Origin: CAZFUY01 sp964522445 | GTDB taxonomy: Bacteria > Pseudomonadota > Gammaproteobacteria > SZUA-229 | Length of the DNA stretch: 19,709 nucleotides | NCBI GenBank assembly: GCA_964522445.1 | Contig: CAZFUY010000055.1 | Location: 1 to 19,709 of the forward strand | Reading direction: 5' to 3' | Shown here: positions 1-8,410 of the stretch, in pieces | How positions within the stretch are numbered: position 1 is the stretch's first letter | Layout: the number at the start of each line of letters is the position of its first letter | Position numbers and translations under genes: made by a program | The notes under the pieces: model-generated | The model's database searches: none | What the model was told of the DNA's origin: nothing | Seen by the model: the letters and a program-made list of their open reading frames with translations, nothing else

Positions 1-1613
1 ATATGTCAGATGATGATATCTGGCGCTTAAATCGTGGCGGTCATGATCCGCATAAAGTGTATGCTGCTTATCATGAAGCCATGCAATGCACAGATCAGCC
101 AACGGTTATTCTTTCGCATACTGTCAAAGGTTACGGTATGGGATCTGCGGGTGAAGGGCAAAATAGAACACACTCACAGAAAAAACTCGATGAAGAAGAA
201 ATGATTGCCTATAAAAATCGTTTCAATATTCCAATAACAGATGAGCAGGCAGCTAAAGCAGAATACTATCGTCCAGCGGATGACAGTGAAGAAATTAAAT
301 ACATGAAAGAAAAACGTGCTGCACTTGGTGGCGTTATGCCGGTTCGTGAGCGTGCAGCTGCACCTCTGGAAGTGCCTTCATTAAAAGTTTTTGAACCCGT
401 AACAAAAGGTTCGGGTGATCGTGAAATGTCAACCACCATGGCATTTGTGCGTTTATTAACATTAATTACTCGTGATAAAAACATGGGTAAGTATGTTGTA
501 CCTATCGTGCCTGACGAAGCCAGAACATTTGGCATGGAAGGCATGTTCCGCCAGTTAGGTATCTATTCCTCTGTTGGCCAGTTATACACGCCGCAGGATA
601 AAGATGAGGTGATGTTCTACAAGGAAGATAAAACGGGGCAAATTCTGGAAGAGGGCATCAATGAAGCGGGTGCTATGTCATCATGGATTGCAGCGGCGAC
701 TGCTTACAGCACACACCATGTAAATATGGTGCCGTTTTATATTTACTACTCAATGTTTGGTTTCCAGCGTATTGGTGATCTGGCCTGGATGGCAGGTGAT
801 ATGCAGGCGCGTGGTTTCTTATTAGGTGGCACAGCAGGGCGCACTACTCTGGCCGGTGAAGGTTTGCAGCATCAGGATGGTCATAGCTTAATATTGTCTG
901 GCACAATTCCAAACTGTATTTCTTATGATCCAACATTCTCCTATGAATTAGCCGTTATTATTCAGGACGGTATGCGTCGCATGTATAAAGAACAGGAAAA
1001 TGTTTTTTATTATGTCACGGTAATGAATGAAACCTATGTACAACCTGCAATGCCAAAAGGTGTTAAAGACGGCATTATTAAAGGCATGTATTTATTGCAG
1101 GGCGGTGGTAAGCGTCGTAAGAAAATTCAGTTAATGGGTTCGGGTGCTATTTTGCGTGAAGTGATCGAAGCTGCAAAAATGCTCGATAAAGAATGGTCGA
1201 TTGATGCTGATGTATGGAGCGTCACCAGCTTCATTGAGCTGAAACGTGAAGCGCAGGAAATTGATCGCTGGAATATGCTGCACCCGTTAGAAGACAGAAA
1301 AGTTCCCTATATAGAAAAATGTTTAAAAGATCGTCGTGGCCCTGTGCTGGCAGCAACCGATTACATTAAGTCTTATGCTGATCAAATTCGTAAATGGATA
1401 CCGACACAATATGATGTATTAGGCACCGATGGTTTTGGTCGTTCTGATACCCGTGCGCAATTACGCAAACACTTCGAAGTGAATGCAAAGTATGTTGTTA
1501 TTGCCGCACTTAAAGCACTGGCTGATGATGGTGATTTCCCAGCAGGAAAAGTTCAGGAAGCGATAGAGAAATATGGTATTGATCCTGAAAAACCAAACCC
1601 TGCAATATCATAG
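1..1613 (+). CDS. aceE: Pyruvate dehydrogenase E1 component, homodimeric type (5' partial)
   Basis: E1 of the pyruvate dehydrogenase complex: thiamine-diphosphate-dependent decarboxylation of pyruvate and reductive acetylation of the E2 lipoyl groups, in the cytoplasm. About 536 C-terminal residues are present and align along their length with the last 60% of the 887-residue E. coli AceE as I remember it. Landmarks include RGGHDP, EARTFGMEG, FYIYYSMFGFQRIGDL, GRTTLNGEGLQH-like (here GRTTLAGEGLQHQDGHS), TIPNCISYDP, ERWNMLHPLE-like (DRWNMLHPLE) and VLGTDGFGRSD. The N-terminal part with the thiamine diphosphate-binding motif lies before the window, so the ATG at position 3 is internal and is not the start. 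It is the first gene of an aceE-aceF-lpd operon, and the aceF start follows 11 nt after the stop. Identification is by recalled similarity, and very strong. Confidence 0.97.
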   Translation, partial: MSDDDIWRLNRGGHDPHKVYAAYHEAMQCTDQPTVILSHTVKGYGMGSAGEGQNRTHSQKKLDEEEMIAYKNRFNIPITDEQAAKAEYYRPADDSEEIKYMKEKRAALGGVMPVRERAAAPLEVPSLKVFEPVTKGSGDREMSTTMAFVRLLTLITRDKNMGKYVVPIVPDEARTFGMEGMFRQLGIYSSVGQLYTPQDKDEVMFYKEDKTGQILEEGINEAGAMSSWIAAATAYSTHHVNMVPFYIYYSMFGFQRIGDLAWMAGDMQARGFLLGGTAGRTTLAGEGLQHQDGHSLILSGTIPNCISYDPTFSYELAVIIQDGMRRMYKEQENVFYYVTVMNETYVQPAMPKGVKDGIIKGMYLLQGGGKRRKKIQLMGSGAILREVIEAAKMLDKEWSIDADVWSVTSFIELKREAQEIDRWNMLHPLEDRKVPYIEKCLKDRRGPVLAATDYIKSYADQIRKWIPTQYDVLGTDGFGRSDTRAQLRKHFEVNAKYVVIAALKALADDGDFPAGKVQEAIEKYGIDPEKPNPAIS

Positions 1614-1624
1614 GAGCTATAAAG

Positions 1625-2908
1625 ATGAGTGAAATTATAGAAATAAAAGTTCCTGATATCGGCGATTTTGATGGCGTTGAAGTTATTGAAGTTTTAGTGT
1701 CTGCGGGTGATTCAATCAATGCTGAAGATTCTTTAATCACGGTTGAATCTGATAAAGCAGCAATGGAAATTCCCAGCAGTGATTCCGGTATTGTTAAAGA
1801 AGTTAAGGTCAGCATAGGTGATACAGTTGCTGAAGGCAGCGTCGTTATTCTTCTGGAAGCCAGTGATGCAGTAGAAGAAGTTGCTGCTGAAGAGCCTAAA
1901 GAAAAAGCAGTAAAAGCAGAAGCTCCTGCTATTGAATCAAAACCTGCCCCCGCACCTGTTGTTAATAAACCTTCGCCTACAGCAAATATTGATCCTGTAA
2001 GTTTTAGTAAAGCTCACGCATCACCCGCCGTAAGAAAATTTGCGCGTGAATTAGGCGTTGATCTGGGTAAAGTAGGTGGCAGTGGTCGTAATGCCCGTAT
2101 CTTAAAAGATGATGTGCAAAACTTTGTTAAACAGGCGTTGACTCAAACTGGCTCAACAGGTGGTAGTGCGCTGGGCGTTGAACCTATGCCTGTTATTGAT
2201 TTTAGCCAGTGGGGTGAAATAGAAACGCAACCACTGACTAAAATTAATAAATTAACAGGTAAATTTCTGCACCGTAACTGGGTAACAATTCCTCATGTTA
2301 CACAATTTGACGAAGCTGATATTACAGATCTTGAAGCATTCAGAAAACAGTCTAATGCAGAATATGCAGATCAGGGTGTTAAATTCACCATGTTATCTTT
2401 CATAATGAAAGCCATAGCATCGGCATTGAAAAAATATCCAAAATTTAATTCTTCACTGGATGCCAGTGGTGAAAATTTAATTCTAAAAAATTATTTTCAT
2501 GTGGGTGTAGCCGTAGATACACCGGATGGTTTAGTTGTGCCCGTGGTTCGTGATGTGGATCAGAAAAGTTTAATAGATATTTCTTTAGAGCTAAAAGAAA
2601 TTTCAATTAAAGCACGTGATAAAAAACTCAAACCATCTGATATGCAGGGTGGCTGTATTACCATTTCCAGTTTAGGCGGAATCGGTGGCACCAGTTTTAC
2701 ACCAATTGTTAATGCGCCAGAAGTTGCAATTTTAGGTGTGTCGAGAGCAAACATGAAGCCAGTATGGAATGGTGATAACTTTGAACCACGGCTTATGTGC
2801 CCTCTGTCATTGTCTTACGATCATCGAGTTGTTGATGGTGCGGATGGCGCACGTTTTACAACGTATCTAAGTCATTTGTTATCAGACGCAAGGCGTTTGT
2901 TGTTATAG
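1625..2908 (+). CDS. aceF: Dihydrolipoyllysine acetyltransferase, E2 of pyruvate dehydrogenase (single lipoyl domain)
   Basis: E2 core of the pyruvate dehydrogenase complex, which transfers acetyl from lipoamide to CoA. The 427 residues show one lipoyl domain at about 1-77 with the lipoylated Lys44 in ESDKAAMEIP. An Ala/Pro/Glu-rich flexible linker follows at about 88-125, then a peripheral subunit-binding domain at about 131-172 (ASPAVRKFARELG...GRNARILKDDV). The C-terminal catalytic domain ends in SYDHRVVDGADGARF with catalytic His400 and Asp404. E. coli AceF has three lipoyl domains; this one has a single domain, and a second lipoyl domain sits on the neighbouring E3. The start is supported by an AGGAG ribosome-binding site at 1613-1617 overlapping the end of aceE, so co-translation is likely. 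Followed by a 95-nt spacer holding an inverted repeat, then lpd. Confidence 0.97.
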   Translation: MSEIIEIKVPDIGDFDGVEVIEVLVSAGDSINAEDSLITVESDKAAMEIPSSDSGIVKEVKVSIGDTVAEGSVVILLEASDAVEEVAAEEPKEKAVKAEAPAIESKPAPAPVVNKPSPTANIDPVSFSKAHASPAVRKFARELGVDLGKVGGSGRNARILKDDVQNFVKQALTQTGSTGGSALGVEPMPVIDFSQWGEIETQPLTKINKLTGKFLHRNWVTIPHVTQFDEADITDLEAFRKQSNAEYADQGVKFTMLSFIMKAIASALKKYPKFNSSLDASGENLILKNYFHVGVAVDTPDGLVVPVVRDVDQKSLIDISLELKEISIKARDKKLKPSDMQGGCITISSLGGIGGTSFTPIVNAPEVAILGVSRANMKPVWNGDNFEPRLMCPLSLSYDHRVVDGADGARFTTYLSHLLSDARRLLL

Positions 2909-2914
2909 TTATTT

Positions 2915-2984
2915 GCCACGGAGGCAGAGGGGTCAGAGTGCTTGGATAATTAAAAAAACTCTGTGTTCTCTATGTCTCAGTGGC
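2915..2984. repeat. Imperfect inverted-repeat element between aceF and lpd
   Basis: The left arm at 2915-2939 (gccacggaggcagaggggtc...) and the right arm at 2958-2984 (...tatgtctcagtggc) are imperfect reverse complements beginning gccac / ending gtggc, with an AT-rich loop (ggataattaaaaaaa). Seen directly. Sequences of this GCCAC...GAGACACAGAG... type recur in many proteobacterial genomes, so I infer a dispersed REP- or MITE-like element. The right arm contains the GTG at 2980 that would extend the lpd reading frame. In the aceF-lpd transcript it would fold into a hairpin. Confidence 0.65.
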
Positions 2985-3003
2985 TACAAATAAAGGTATT
3001 TCT

Positions 3004-4743
3004 ATGAGTACAATAGAAGTCAAAGTTCCAGATATTGGTGATTTCGATGAAGTCGAAGTTATTGAAGTATTAGTTTCTGTCGGTGACACAGTTCAGCCTG
3101 AAGATTCTTTAATCACATTAGAGTCCGACAAAGCTGCAATGGAAATACCATCCACTGATGCCGGTGTGGTAAAAGAAATTAAAATTAGTGTCGGTGATAC
3201 AGTCACCCAGGGTGCTCTAATTCTTGTTTTAGAATCCAGTGGTGAAGTTGCTTCAACAGAAGAGTCTATTGTAGAAAAAACTCAGCCAGTTAAAGAGCAA
3301 GCACCTCAGGCTGCAAGTTTTGATGGTGATGCTGATGTGCAGGCTGAGGTTGTTGTTTTAGGTTCGGGGCCAGGTGGTTATACCGCAGCATTTCGTGCGG
3401 CTGATCTGGGCAGGAAAGTGGTTCTTATTGAAAAAGAATCAAACCTTGGCGGTGTTTGTTTGAATGTCGGTTGTATTCCATCTAAAGCTTTATTGCATGT
3501 TGCAGAAGTGGTTAATGAAGCGCGTGAATTTTCACAGCTTGGCGTGACTTTTAAAGAACCTAAAATAGATGTTAGTAAATTACGCGATCATAAAAATAAA
3601 GTGGTTAGCAAATTAACCGGAGGTTTAGCCGGCCTGGCTAAACAGCGTAAGGTTCAGATAGTTAATGGCTACGGTAAATTTACCTCAGCGAATAGTATTG
3701 AAGTTGAAGCCGCTGATGGTGTTAAACAAACGGTAGCGTTTGAAAATTGCATCATTGCAGCCGGTTCATCTGTTACTAAATTATCATTTATTCCATGGGA
3801 CGATGAACGTGTGTGGGATTCTACGGATGCGCTGGAAGTTAATAATATTCCCAAACGTTTACTGGTCGTCGGTGGTGGAATTATAGGTCTGGAAATGGCA
3901 ACGGTTTACCATGCGCTGGGCTCGAAAGTTACGGTTGTTGAATTAGGCCCTGGATTAATTCCCGGTGCAGATCGTGATTTAATTCGCCCCTTTGAAAAGA
4001 TTCTTAAAAAACGTTATGAAAATGTTTTTGTTAATACGAAAGTTTCTGAACTCAAGCCTACCAAAAAAGGTATTGTCTGTAAGTTCGAAGGAAAAAATGC
4101 GCCAGAAAAAGATACCTTCGATAATGTATTAGTTGCCATTGGCCGTTCACCAAACGGAAAATTAATTGATGCAGATAAAGCCGGTGTGATTGTAAATGAT
4201 CAGGGTTTTATTGCAGTTGATAATCAACAACGCACCAATGTAAATAATATCTTTGCCATAGGCGATGTTGTAGGTCAGCCTATGTTGGCCCATAAAGCAA
4301 CTCATGAAGCAAAAGTGGCAGCAGAAGTAATCGATGGTCAAAAACGTTATTTTGATGCGCGTACAATTCCTTCTGTTGCCTATACAGAACCTGAAGTGGC
4401 ATGGTGTGGACAAACAGAAGATCAACTAAAAGCTGAAGGCATCGAATACGAAAAAGGAGTATTCCCCTGGGCAGCAAGTGGTCGAGCATTATCGGTAGGT
4501 GCAGAAGCGGGTTTAACTAAAGTCCTGTACGATAAGAAAACTCATCGCATGTTAGGTACAGGTATTTTAGGAAAGAATGCTGGTGAGTTAATTGCAGAAG
4601 CAGCGCTTGCCGTTGAAATGGGTGCTGAAATGGAAGATATTGCTTTAACGATTCATCCGCATCCAACGCTTTCTGAAACCATTAATTTTGCAACAGAAGT
4701 TGCAGAAGGAACTTGCACTGATATTTATTTACCTAAAAAATAA
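3004..4743 (+). CDS. lpdA: Dihydrolipoyl dehydrogenase, E3, with N-terminal lipoyl domain
   Basis: E3 of the pyruvate dehydrogenase complex: an FAD flavoprotein that reoxidises dihydrolipoamide with NAD+. From ATG 3004 the protein has 579 residues. A lipoyl domain at about 1-77 (Lys43 in ESDKAAMEIP) is nearly identical to that of the adjacent E2. A Glu/Gln/Pro linker follows at about 80-112, then the FAD-binding GSGPGG at 120-125, the redox-active Cys152/Cys157 in GGVCLNVGCIPSK, the NAD-binding VVGGGIIGLEMA and the catalytic His553/Glu558 pair in HPHPTLSE. The reading frame is open back to GTG 2980, but that codon lies inside the inverted repeat and adds residues before the normal lipoyl start. 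ATG 3004 has AAAGG at 2992-2996 and is preferred. Lipoyl-E3 fusions are known in some proteobacteria and Neisseria. Last gene of the operon. Confidence 0.96.
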   Translation: MSTIEVKVPDIGDFDEVEVIEVLVSVGDTVQPEDSLITLESDKAAMEIPSTDAGVVKEIKISVGDTVTQGALILVLESSGEVASTEESIVEKTQPVKEQAPQAASFDGDADVQAEVVVLGSGPGGYTAAFRAADLGRKVVLIEKESNLGGVCLNVGCIPSKALLHVAEVVNEAREFSQLGVTFKEPKIDVSKLRDHKNKVVSKLTGGLAGLAKQRKVQIVNGYGKFTSANSIEVEAADGVKQTVAFENCIIAAGSSVTKLSFIPWDDERVWDSTDALEVNNIPKRLLVVGGGIIGLEMATVYHALGSKVTVVELGPGLIPGADRDLIRPFEKILKKRYENVFVNTKVSELKPTKKGIVCKFEGKNAPEKDTFDNVLVAIGRSPNGKLIDADKAGVIVNDQGFIAVDNQQRTNVNNIFAIGDVVGQPMLAHKATHEAKVAAEVIDGQKRYFDARTIPSVAYTEPEVAWCGQTEDQLKAEGIEYEKGVFPWAASGRALSVGAEAGLTKVLYDKKTHRMLGTGILGKNAGELIAEAALAVEMGAEMEDIALTIHPHPTLSETINFATEVAEGTCTDIYLPKK

Positions 4744-4783
4744 TCAGACTTGATCAGAGTATCCTTAAGTTATTTTAAAGTAT

Positions 4784-4813
4784 AAAAAACCACAGCCTGG
4801 GCTGTGGTTTTTT
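4784..4813. terminator. Bidirectional rho-independent terminator between lpd and fabV
   Basis: Perfect hairpin: aaaaaaccacagcc (4784-4797), spacer tg, then ggctgtggtttttt (4800-4813). The G+C-rich part ends in a T-run on the plus strand, and the matching A-run gives a U-run on the minus strand. It can therefore stop both the lpd transcript and the converging fabV transcript. Confidence 0.93.
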
Positions 4814-4827
4814 ATTGATATAATATA

Positions 4828-6024
4828 TCAAACAACTTCAGGTTTAAAATCAACTAGCGTATCCACATCGGCTTCATAATCAACACCCGCCATACCAAAA
4901 CCAAATAGTTTCAGGAATTCATCTTTATAACCCTGATAGTCTGTTAAATCGAATAAGTTTTCAGTTGTTACATCGGGCCATACAGCTTTGATTTTGTTTT
5001 GAACTTCATCACGTAGTTCCCAGTCATCCATGCGGATGCGATTTGAATCGTCCAGCTCTGCACCTGTAGATTTATATAATTGAGTGCGGAACATACGGTC
5101 AATTTGTTCAATGCAGCCTTCGTGGGTATTTAATTCTTTCATTACCTTAAAACTCATTGCAATATATAAAGGCATAACAGGAATGGCGGCAGATGCCTGA
5201 GTTACTACACTTTTTAATACGGCAACATTTGCAGAGCCATTAATGGATGATAACTGATTACATAAATCACCCGCGGCACGATCCATATCTTCTTTTGCTT
5301 TGCCAAGTGCGCCATGCCAGTAAATAGGCCAGGTGATGTCTGTGCCAATATAGCTGTAAGAAACAGTTTTAATACCATCAGCTAAAACATCGGCTTTGCT
5401 TAAGGCGCTCATCCATAGTTCCCAGTCTTCCCCGCCCATAACGGTTACTGTGTCGGCAATTTCTTCTTCTGTTGCAGGCTCAACTTCAGTTTCTATAATT
5501 AAGTCTTTATTAGTATCAACAGCGGTGGCTTTATATGTTTTGCCAATGGGTTTTAAAACAGAACGAATTGTTTCGCCTGTATCAGGAAGTTTGCGTACAG
5601 GTGATGCTAATGAGTAAATAATCAGATCAACTTTACCAAGATCCTGTTTTATTAAATCAATAACTTTGTTGCGCATTTCATTTGAGAACGCATCGCCATT
5701 AACACTTTTGGCATAAAGTCCTGCATCGTGTGCAGCTTTTTCAAAAGCGGCGGAGTTATACCAGCCGGCTGATCCGGTTTTCTTTTCTGTTGCAGGTTTT
5801 TCTAGAAATACACCAATGGTTGCGGCATTAGAACCAAAAGCTGCTGTTATGCGAGAAGCTAAACCGTAACCTGTGGATGCGCCAATAACTAAAACTTTTT
5901 TAGGGCCATTGTCTACCTGTCCACCGGCTTTTACTTTATTGATTTGCTCTGCCACATTAGCAGCGCACCCTGTTGGGTGAGCTGTTGTACAAATAAAGCC
6001 GCGAGTTTTAGGTTTGATAATCAT
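4828..6024 (-). CDS. fabV: Enoyl-[acyl-carrier-protein] reductase FabV (NADH)
   Basis: FabV-type enoyl-ACP reductase (trans-2-enoyl-CoA reductase family), which catalyses the last step of the fatty acid elongation cycle in the cytoplasm. The 398 residues match the family's usual length of about 400 and begin with the characteristic MIIKP...GFICTTAHPTGC. Visible features are the NADH-binding IGASTGYGLASRI (48-60), the GWYNSAAF segment and the active-site Y-x8-K motif with Tyr235 and Lys244 (YWHGALGKAK). The conserved TQASAAIPVMPLY and NLFDLTDYQGYKDEFLKLFGFG are also present. The start is fixed by the conserved N-terminus. The upstream sequence is only 14 known bases before the assembly gap (ggaaaaacaatca before ATG). 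Probably co-transcribed with rimO upstream. FabV is the triclosan-resistant enoyl reductase class in several gammaproteobacteria. Whether a FabI is also present cannot be seen. Confidence 0.96.
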   Translation of the reverse strand: MIIKPKTRGFICTTAHPTGCAANVAEQINKVKAGGQVDNGPKKVLVIGASTGYGLASRITAAFGSNAATIGVFLEKPATEKKTGSAGWYNSAAFEKAAHDAGLYAKSVNGDAFSNEMRNKVIDLIKQDLGKVDLIIYSLASPVRKLPDTGETIRSVLKPIGKTYKATAVDTNKDLIIETEVEPATEEEIADTVTVMGGEDWELWMSALSKADVLADGIKTVSYSYIGTDITWPIYWHGALGKAKEDMDRAAGDLCNQLSSINGSANVAVLKSVVTQASAAIPVMPLYIAMSFKVMKELNTHEGCIEQIDRMFRTQLYKSTGAELDDSNRIRMDDWELRDEVQNKIKAVWPDVTTENLFDLTDYQGYKDEFLKLFGFGMAGVDYEADVDTLVDFKPEVV

Positions 6025-6038
6025 TGATTGTTTTTCCG

Positions 6039-6138
6039 NNNNNNNNNNNNNNNNNNNNNNNNNNNNNNNNNNNNNNNNNNNNNNNNNNNNNNNNNNNNNN
6101 NNNNNNNNNNNNNNNNNNNNNNNNNNNNNNNNNNNNNN
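6039..6138. other. Assembly gap (100 N)
   Basis: Exactly 100 unknown bases, the conventional length for a scaffold gap of unknown size. It hides the last few codons and stop of rimO and most of the rimO-fabV junction. Any reading frame bridged across it is not real evidence. Confidence 0.99.
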
Positions 6139-7448
6139 TCATCTGCAAATAAATCATGTTCATTTGAGTCTGTGATTTTTACATTAATTAAAGTACCAGG
6201 CTCGTAACTATTAGTAGAGTTAACAAATACCATGCCGTCAACTTCAGGTGCGTCTGCGGTGCTGCGTGCAATAATGCCTTCATCGTCAACTTCATCCACC
6301 ATAACTTGTATGGTCTGGTTTATTTTTCTGGAGAGTTTATTGGCGCTGATCTCTGCCTGCAATTTCATAAAACGTGCAAGTCGATCTTCTTTTATATCTT
6401 CCGGGATTTGTCTGGCGAGATCATTTGCAACTGCGCCTTCTACAGGTGAGTAAGTGAAACAACCCACGCGATCAAGTTCTGCCTCGTTTAAGAAATCCAG
6501 TAACTGACTGAAGTCATCTTCGGTTTCTCCAGGGAAACCAACAATAAAAGTGCTGCGTAATGTTATATCGGGACAAATGCTGCGCCATTTTTTTATTCGT
6601 GTCAGAACATTTTCGCTGCTGGCTGGGCGCTTCATCGCTTTTAAAATGGTTGGGCTTGCATGTTGAAATGGAATATCCAGATAAGGCAATATTTTACCTT
6701 CCGCCATTAGTGGAATGACATTATCAACATGAGGGTAGGGGTAGACATAATGCATGCGTATCCAGATGCCTAATTTGCCCAATTCTTCTGCCAGTGTTTC
6801 AAATTTTGTTTTAATGGGGCGGCCATTCCAGAAGCCAGTCTGGTATTTCATATCAACACCATAGGCGCTGGTGTCCTGTGATATAACCAGTAATTCTTTT
6901 ACCCCGGCATTAACCAGATTTTCAGCTTCCTGCAAAACTTCGCCAATAGGGCGGCTAACCAGGTCGCCGCGTAAGGCGGGGATAATGCAAAAGGTGCAGC
7001 TATGGTTGCAGCCTTCAGAAATCTTTAAGTAGGCATAATGTTTGGGTGTTAATTTTATACCCTGAGGTGGAATCAAACTGGTCAGTGGATCATGTTCGGG
7101 TGGTAAATGTTCATGGACGGCATCCATGACTTCTTTTGTGGCATGCGGGCCGGTAACAGCCAGTACCTGAGGGTAATTATTGGCGACAACATCACCTTTT
7201 GCTCCCAGGCAGCCGGTAACAATCACTTTGCCATTTTCATTTAATGCTTCACCGATGGCTTCCAGTGATTCTTCTACAGCATCATCAATAAAACCGCAGG
7301 TGTTAACAACGACTAAATCGGCATTGTCGTAAGTGGAGCTGATATCGTAACCCTCAGCGCGAAGCTGAGTAATAATATGTTCTGAATCAACCAGTGCCTT
7401 GGGGCAACCCAGGCTGATAAAACCAACTTTGTGAGGAGAATGAGCCAT
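6139..7448 (-). CDS. rimO: Ribosomal protein S12 methylthiotransferase RimO (3' end lost in gap)
   Basis: Radical SAM enzyme that beta-methylthiolates the conserved aspartate of ribosomal protein S12. The N-terminal UPF0004 domain shows cluster cysteines Cys15 (ISLGCPKALVDSE), Cys51 (VVNTCGFID) and Cys80 (VTGCLG). The radical SAM motif CNHSCTFC has Cys147, Cys151 and Cys154. A TRAM-like C-terminal part ends at ...NVKITDSNEHDLFAD. 436 residues are readable before the N run. E. coli RimO has about 441, and this tail matches its ending, so the true stop probably lies only a few codons inside the gap. Reading through the gap would add an RKNNQ tail ending in a TGA that overlaps the fabV ATG, but that depends on an arbitrary gap length. 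There is no strong ribosome-binding site before the ATG (tttagatttattct), yet MAHSPHKVGFISLGCPK matches the family start. Confidence 0.95.
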
Positions 7449-7502
7449 AGAATAAATCTAAAAATTAAAGTCTGTAATTTTACATGATTTGGGTGATTAA
7501 AT

Positions 7503-7518
7503 GTAGGAGTGGCTTTAG
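7503..7518. repeat. Half copy of a REP-like element (gtaggagtggctttag)
   Basis: This 16-nt string differs at only one or two positions from the arms of the complete palindrome at 18441-18508 (agcggctttagc core). No matching second arm follows here. Sequences of the gtaggagcggctttagc type are very common as dispersed repeats in gammaproteobacterial intergenic DNA. I infer a decayed or single-arm copy. Confidence 0.5.
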
Positions 7519-7566
7519 TTGTGATTTGATAAAAAGATTTAGTCCGCAAATGAACACCAGTGTCTC

Positions 7567-7669
7567 CGTCATTACTACGGACTCCTGTCCTTCGCCTTTC
7601 AGGCCAGGCAAAGCCTGTTTAAAGTCGCTCCATGCGACTTTATCCTGCATGCTTTTAGTAGGAATGACG
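7567..7669. repeat. Small inverted-repeat element with internal hairpins
   Basis: Outer ends are cgtcattactac (7567-7578) and gtaggaatgacg (7658-7669), imperfect reverse complements with one mismatch in 12. Inside lie caggc/gcctg (7600-7604 with 7613-7617) and a perfect 8-bp hairpin, aaagtcgc-tccat-gcgacttt (7621-7641). There is no coding capacity. Together with the half REP copy it fills the 234-nt space between rimO and the rhomboid gene. I infer a MITE-like or REP-like mobile repeat. Confidence 0.55.
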
Positions 7670-7682
7670 ATGGTATTTTTAG

Positions 7683-8384
7683 TTATTGGTGATAACTTCT
7701 TTCAGGTGCAAACAGTTTTACATTTTTATATTTGAATACAGGAATTAAAGCCATGCCTGCAACAAATCCACCAATATGTGCGCCCCAGGCAACACCGCCC
7801 TGTTGATCGCCTGACATTAAAGAATTAAAAATCTGTAAAACAAACCAGAAACCCAGAACCCATTTAGCTGATATGCGAGTGGTATAAATAAAAATACCTA
7901 AAGGAATGGCAACCAGAACGCGTGCGTGGGGGTAGAGTAAAAGATAAGCGCCTAATACACCGGAAATAGCACCACTGGCACCAATCATGGGCGTGGTTGA
8001 TTGTGGATCTGGAATAGCCTGTGCCATTGCTGCTGCAATGCCGCAGAGTAAATAAAACATAATAAAACGTTTATGCCCCATAGCATCTTCAATATTATTG
8101 GCAAAAATCCACATATAAAGCATATTGCCAATTAAGTGCATCCAGCCGCCATGTAAAAACATGGATGTAAAAATAGTTACAAATGCAGGTACAGTAACAA
8201 GGTTGGCAGGTAGTTCCTGTAAATTAAAAATAACAGCGGGGATCATGCCTAAACTATAAACGGCATGTTGCGAATATCGCCCCAGTGACAGTTGCCAGAA
8301 AAAAATACTGATGCAGCTGATTATAATTGCGTAAGTAACAAAAGGTATTATTTTGGTTGGATTGTCGTCGTGTAATGGAAACAT
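7683..8384 (-). CDS. Rhomboid family intramembrane serine protease
   Basis: Predicted polytopic inner-membrane serine protease that cleaves transmembrane segments; the substrate is unknown. The 233 residues have six or so hydrophobic segments. The family landmarks are all present: HGGWMHLIGNMLYMWIF (78-94) with Asn87, the nucleophile motif GASGAISG with Ser137, and the catalytic His203 in AHIGGFVAG. A W-R-type loop motif is not obvious. The start MFPLHDDNPTKIIP fits the compact bacterial rhomboid subfamily seen in many proteobacteria; the ribosome-binding site is weak (ctaaaaaaataaat). It lies downstream of the thioredoxin/HEAT gene, but a 100-nt spacer holding a strong inverted repeat separates them, so joint transcription is uncertain. 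Confidence 0.9.
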   Translation of the reverse strand: MFPLHDDNPTKIIPFVTYAIIISCISIFFWQLSLGRYSQHAVYSLGMIPAVIFNLQELPANLVTVPAFVTIFTSMFLHGGWMHLIGNMLYMWIFANNIEDAMGHKRFIMFYLLCGIAAAMAQAIPDPQSTTPMIGASGAISGVLGAYLLLYPHARVLVAIPLGIFIYTTRISAKWVLGFWFVLQIFNSLMSGDQQGGVAWGAHIGGFVAGMALIPVFKYKNVKLFAPERSYHQ

Positions 8385-8410
8385 ATATTTATTTTTTTAG
8401 TGTTTTTTTT

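Noticed and set aside
3..5. ATG at position 3 as the aceE start codon
   Set aside because: The protein upstream of this Met is needed for a full-length AceE (about 350 further residues); the gene simply enters from outside the window.
4162..4489. Open frames on the minus strand inside lpd
   Set aside because: Shadows of the strongly conserved lpd coding strand; no ribosome-binding site and no recognisable protein features.
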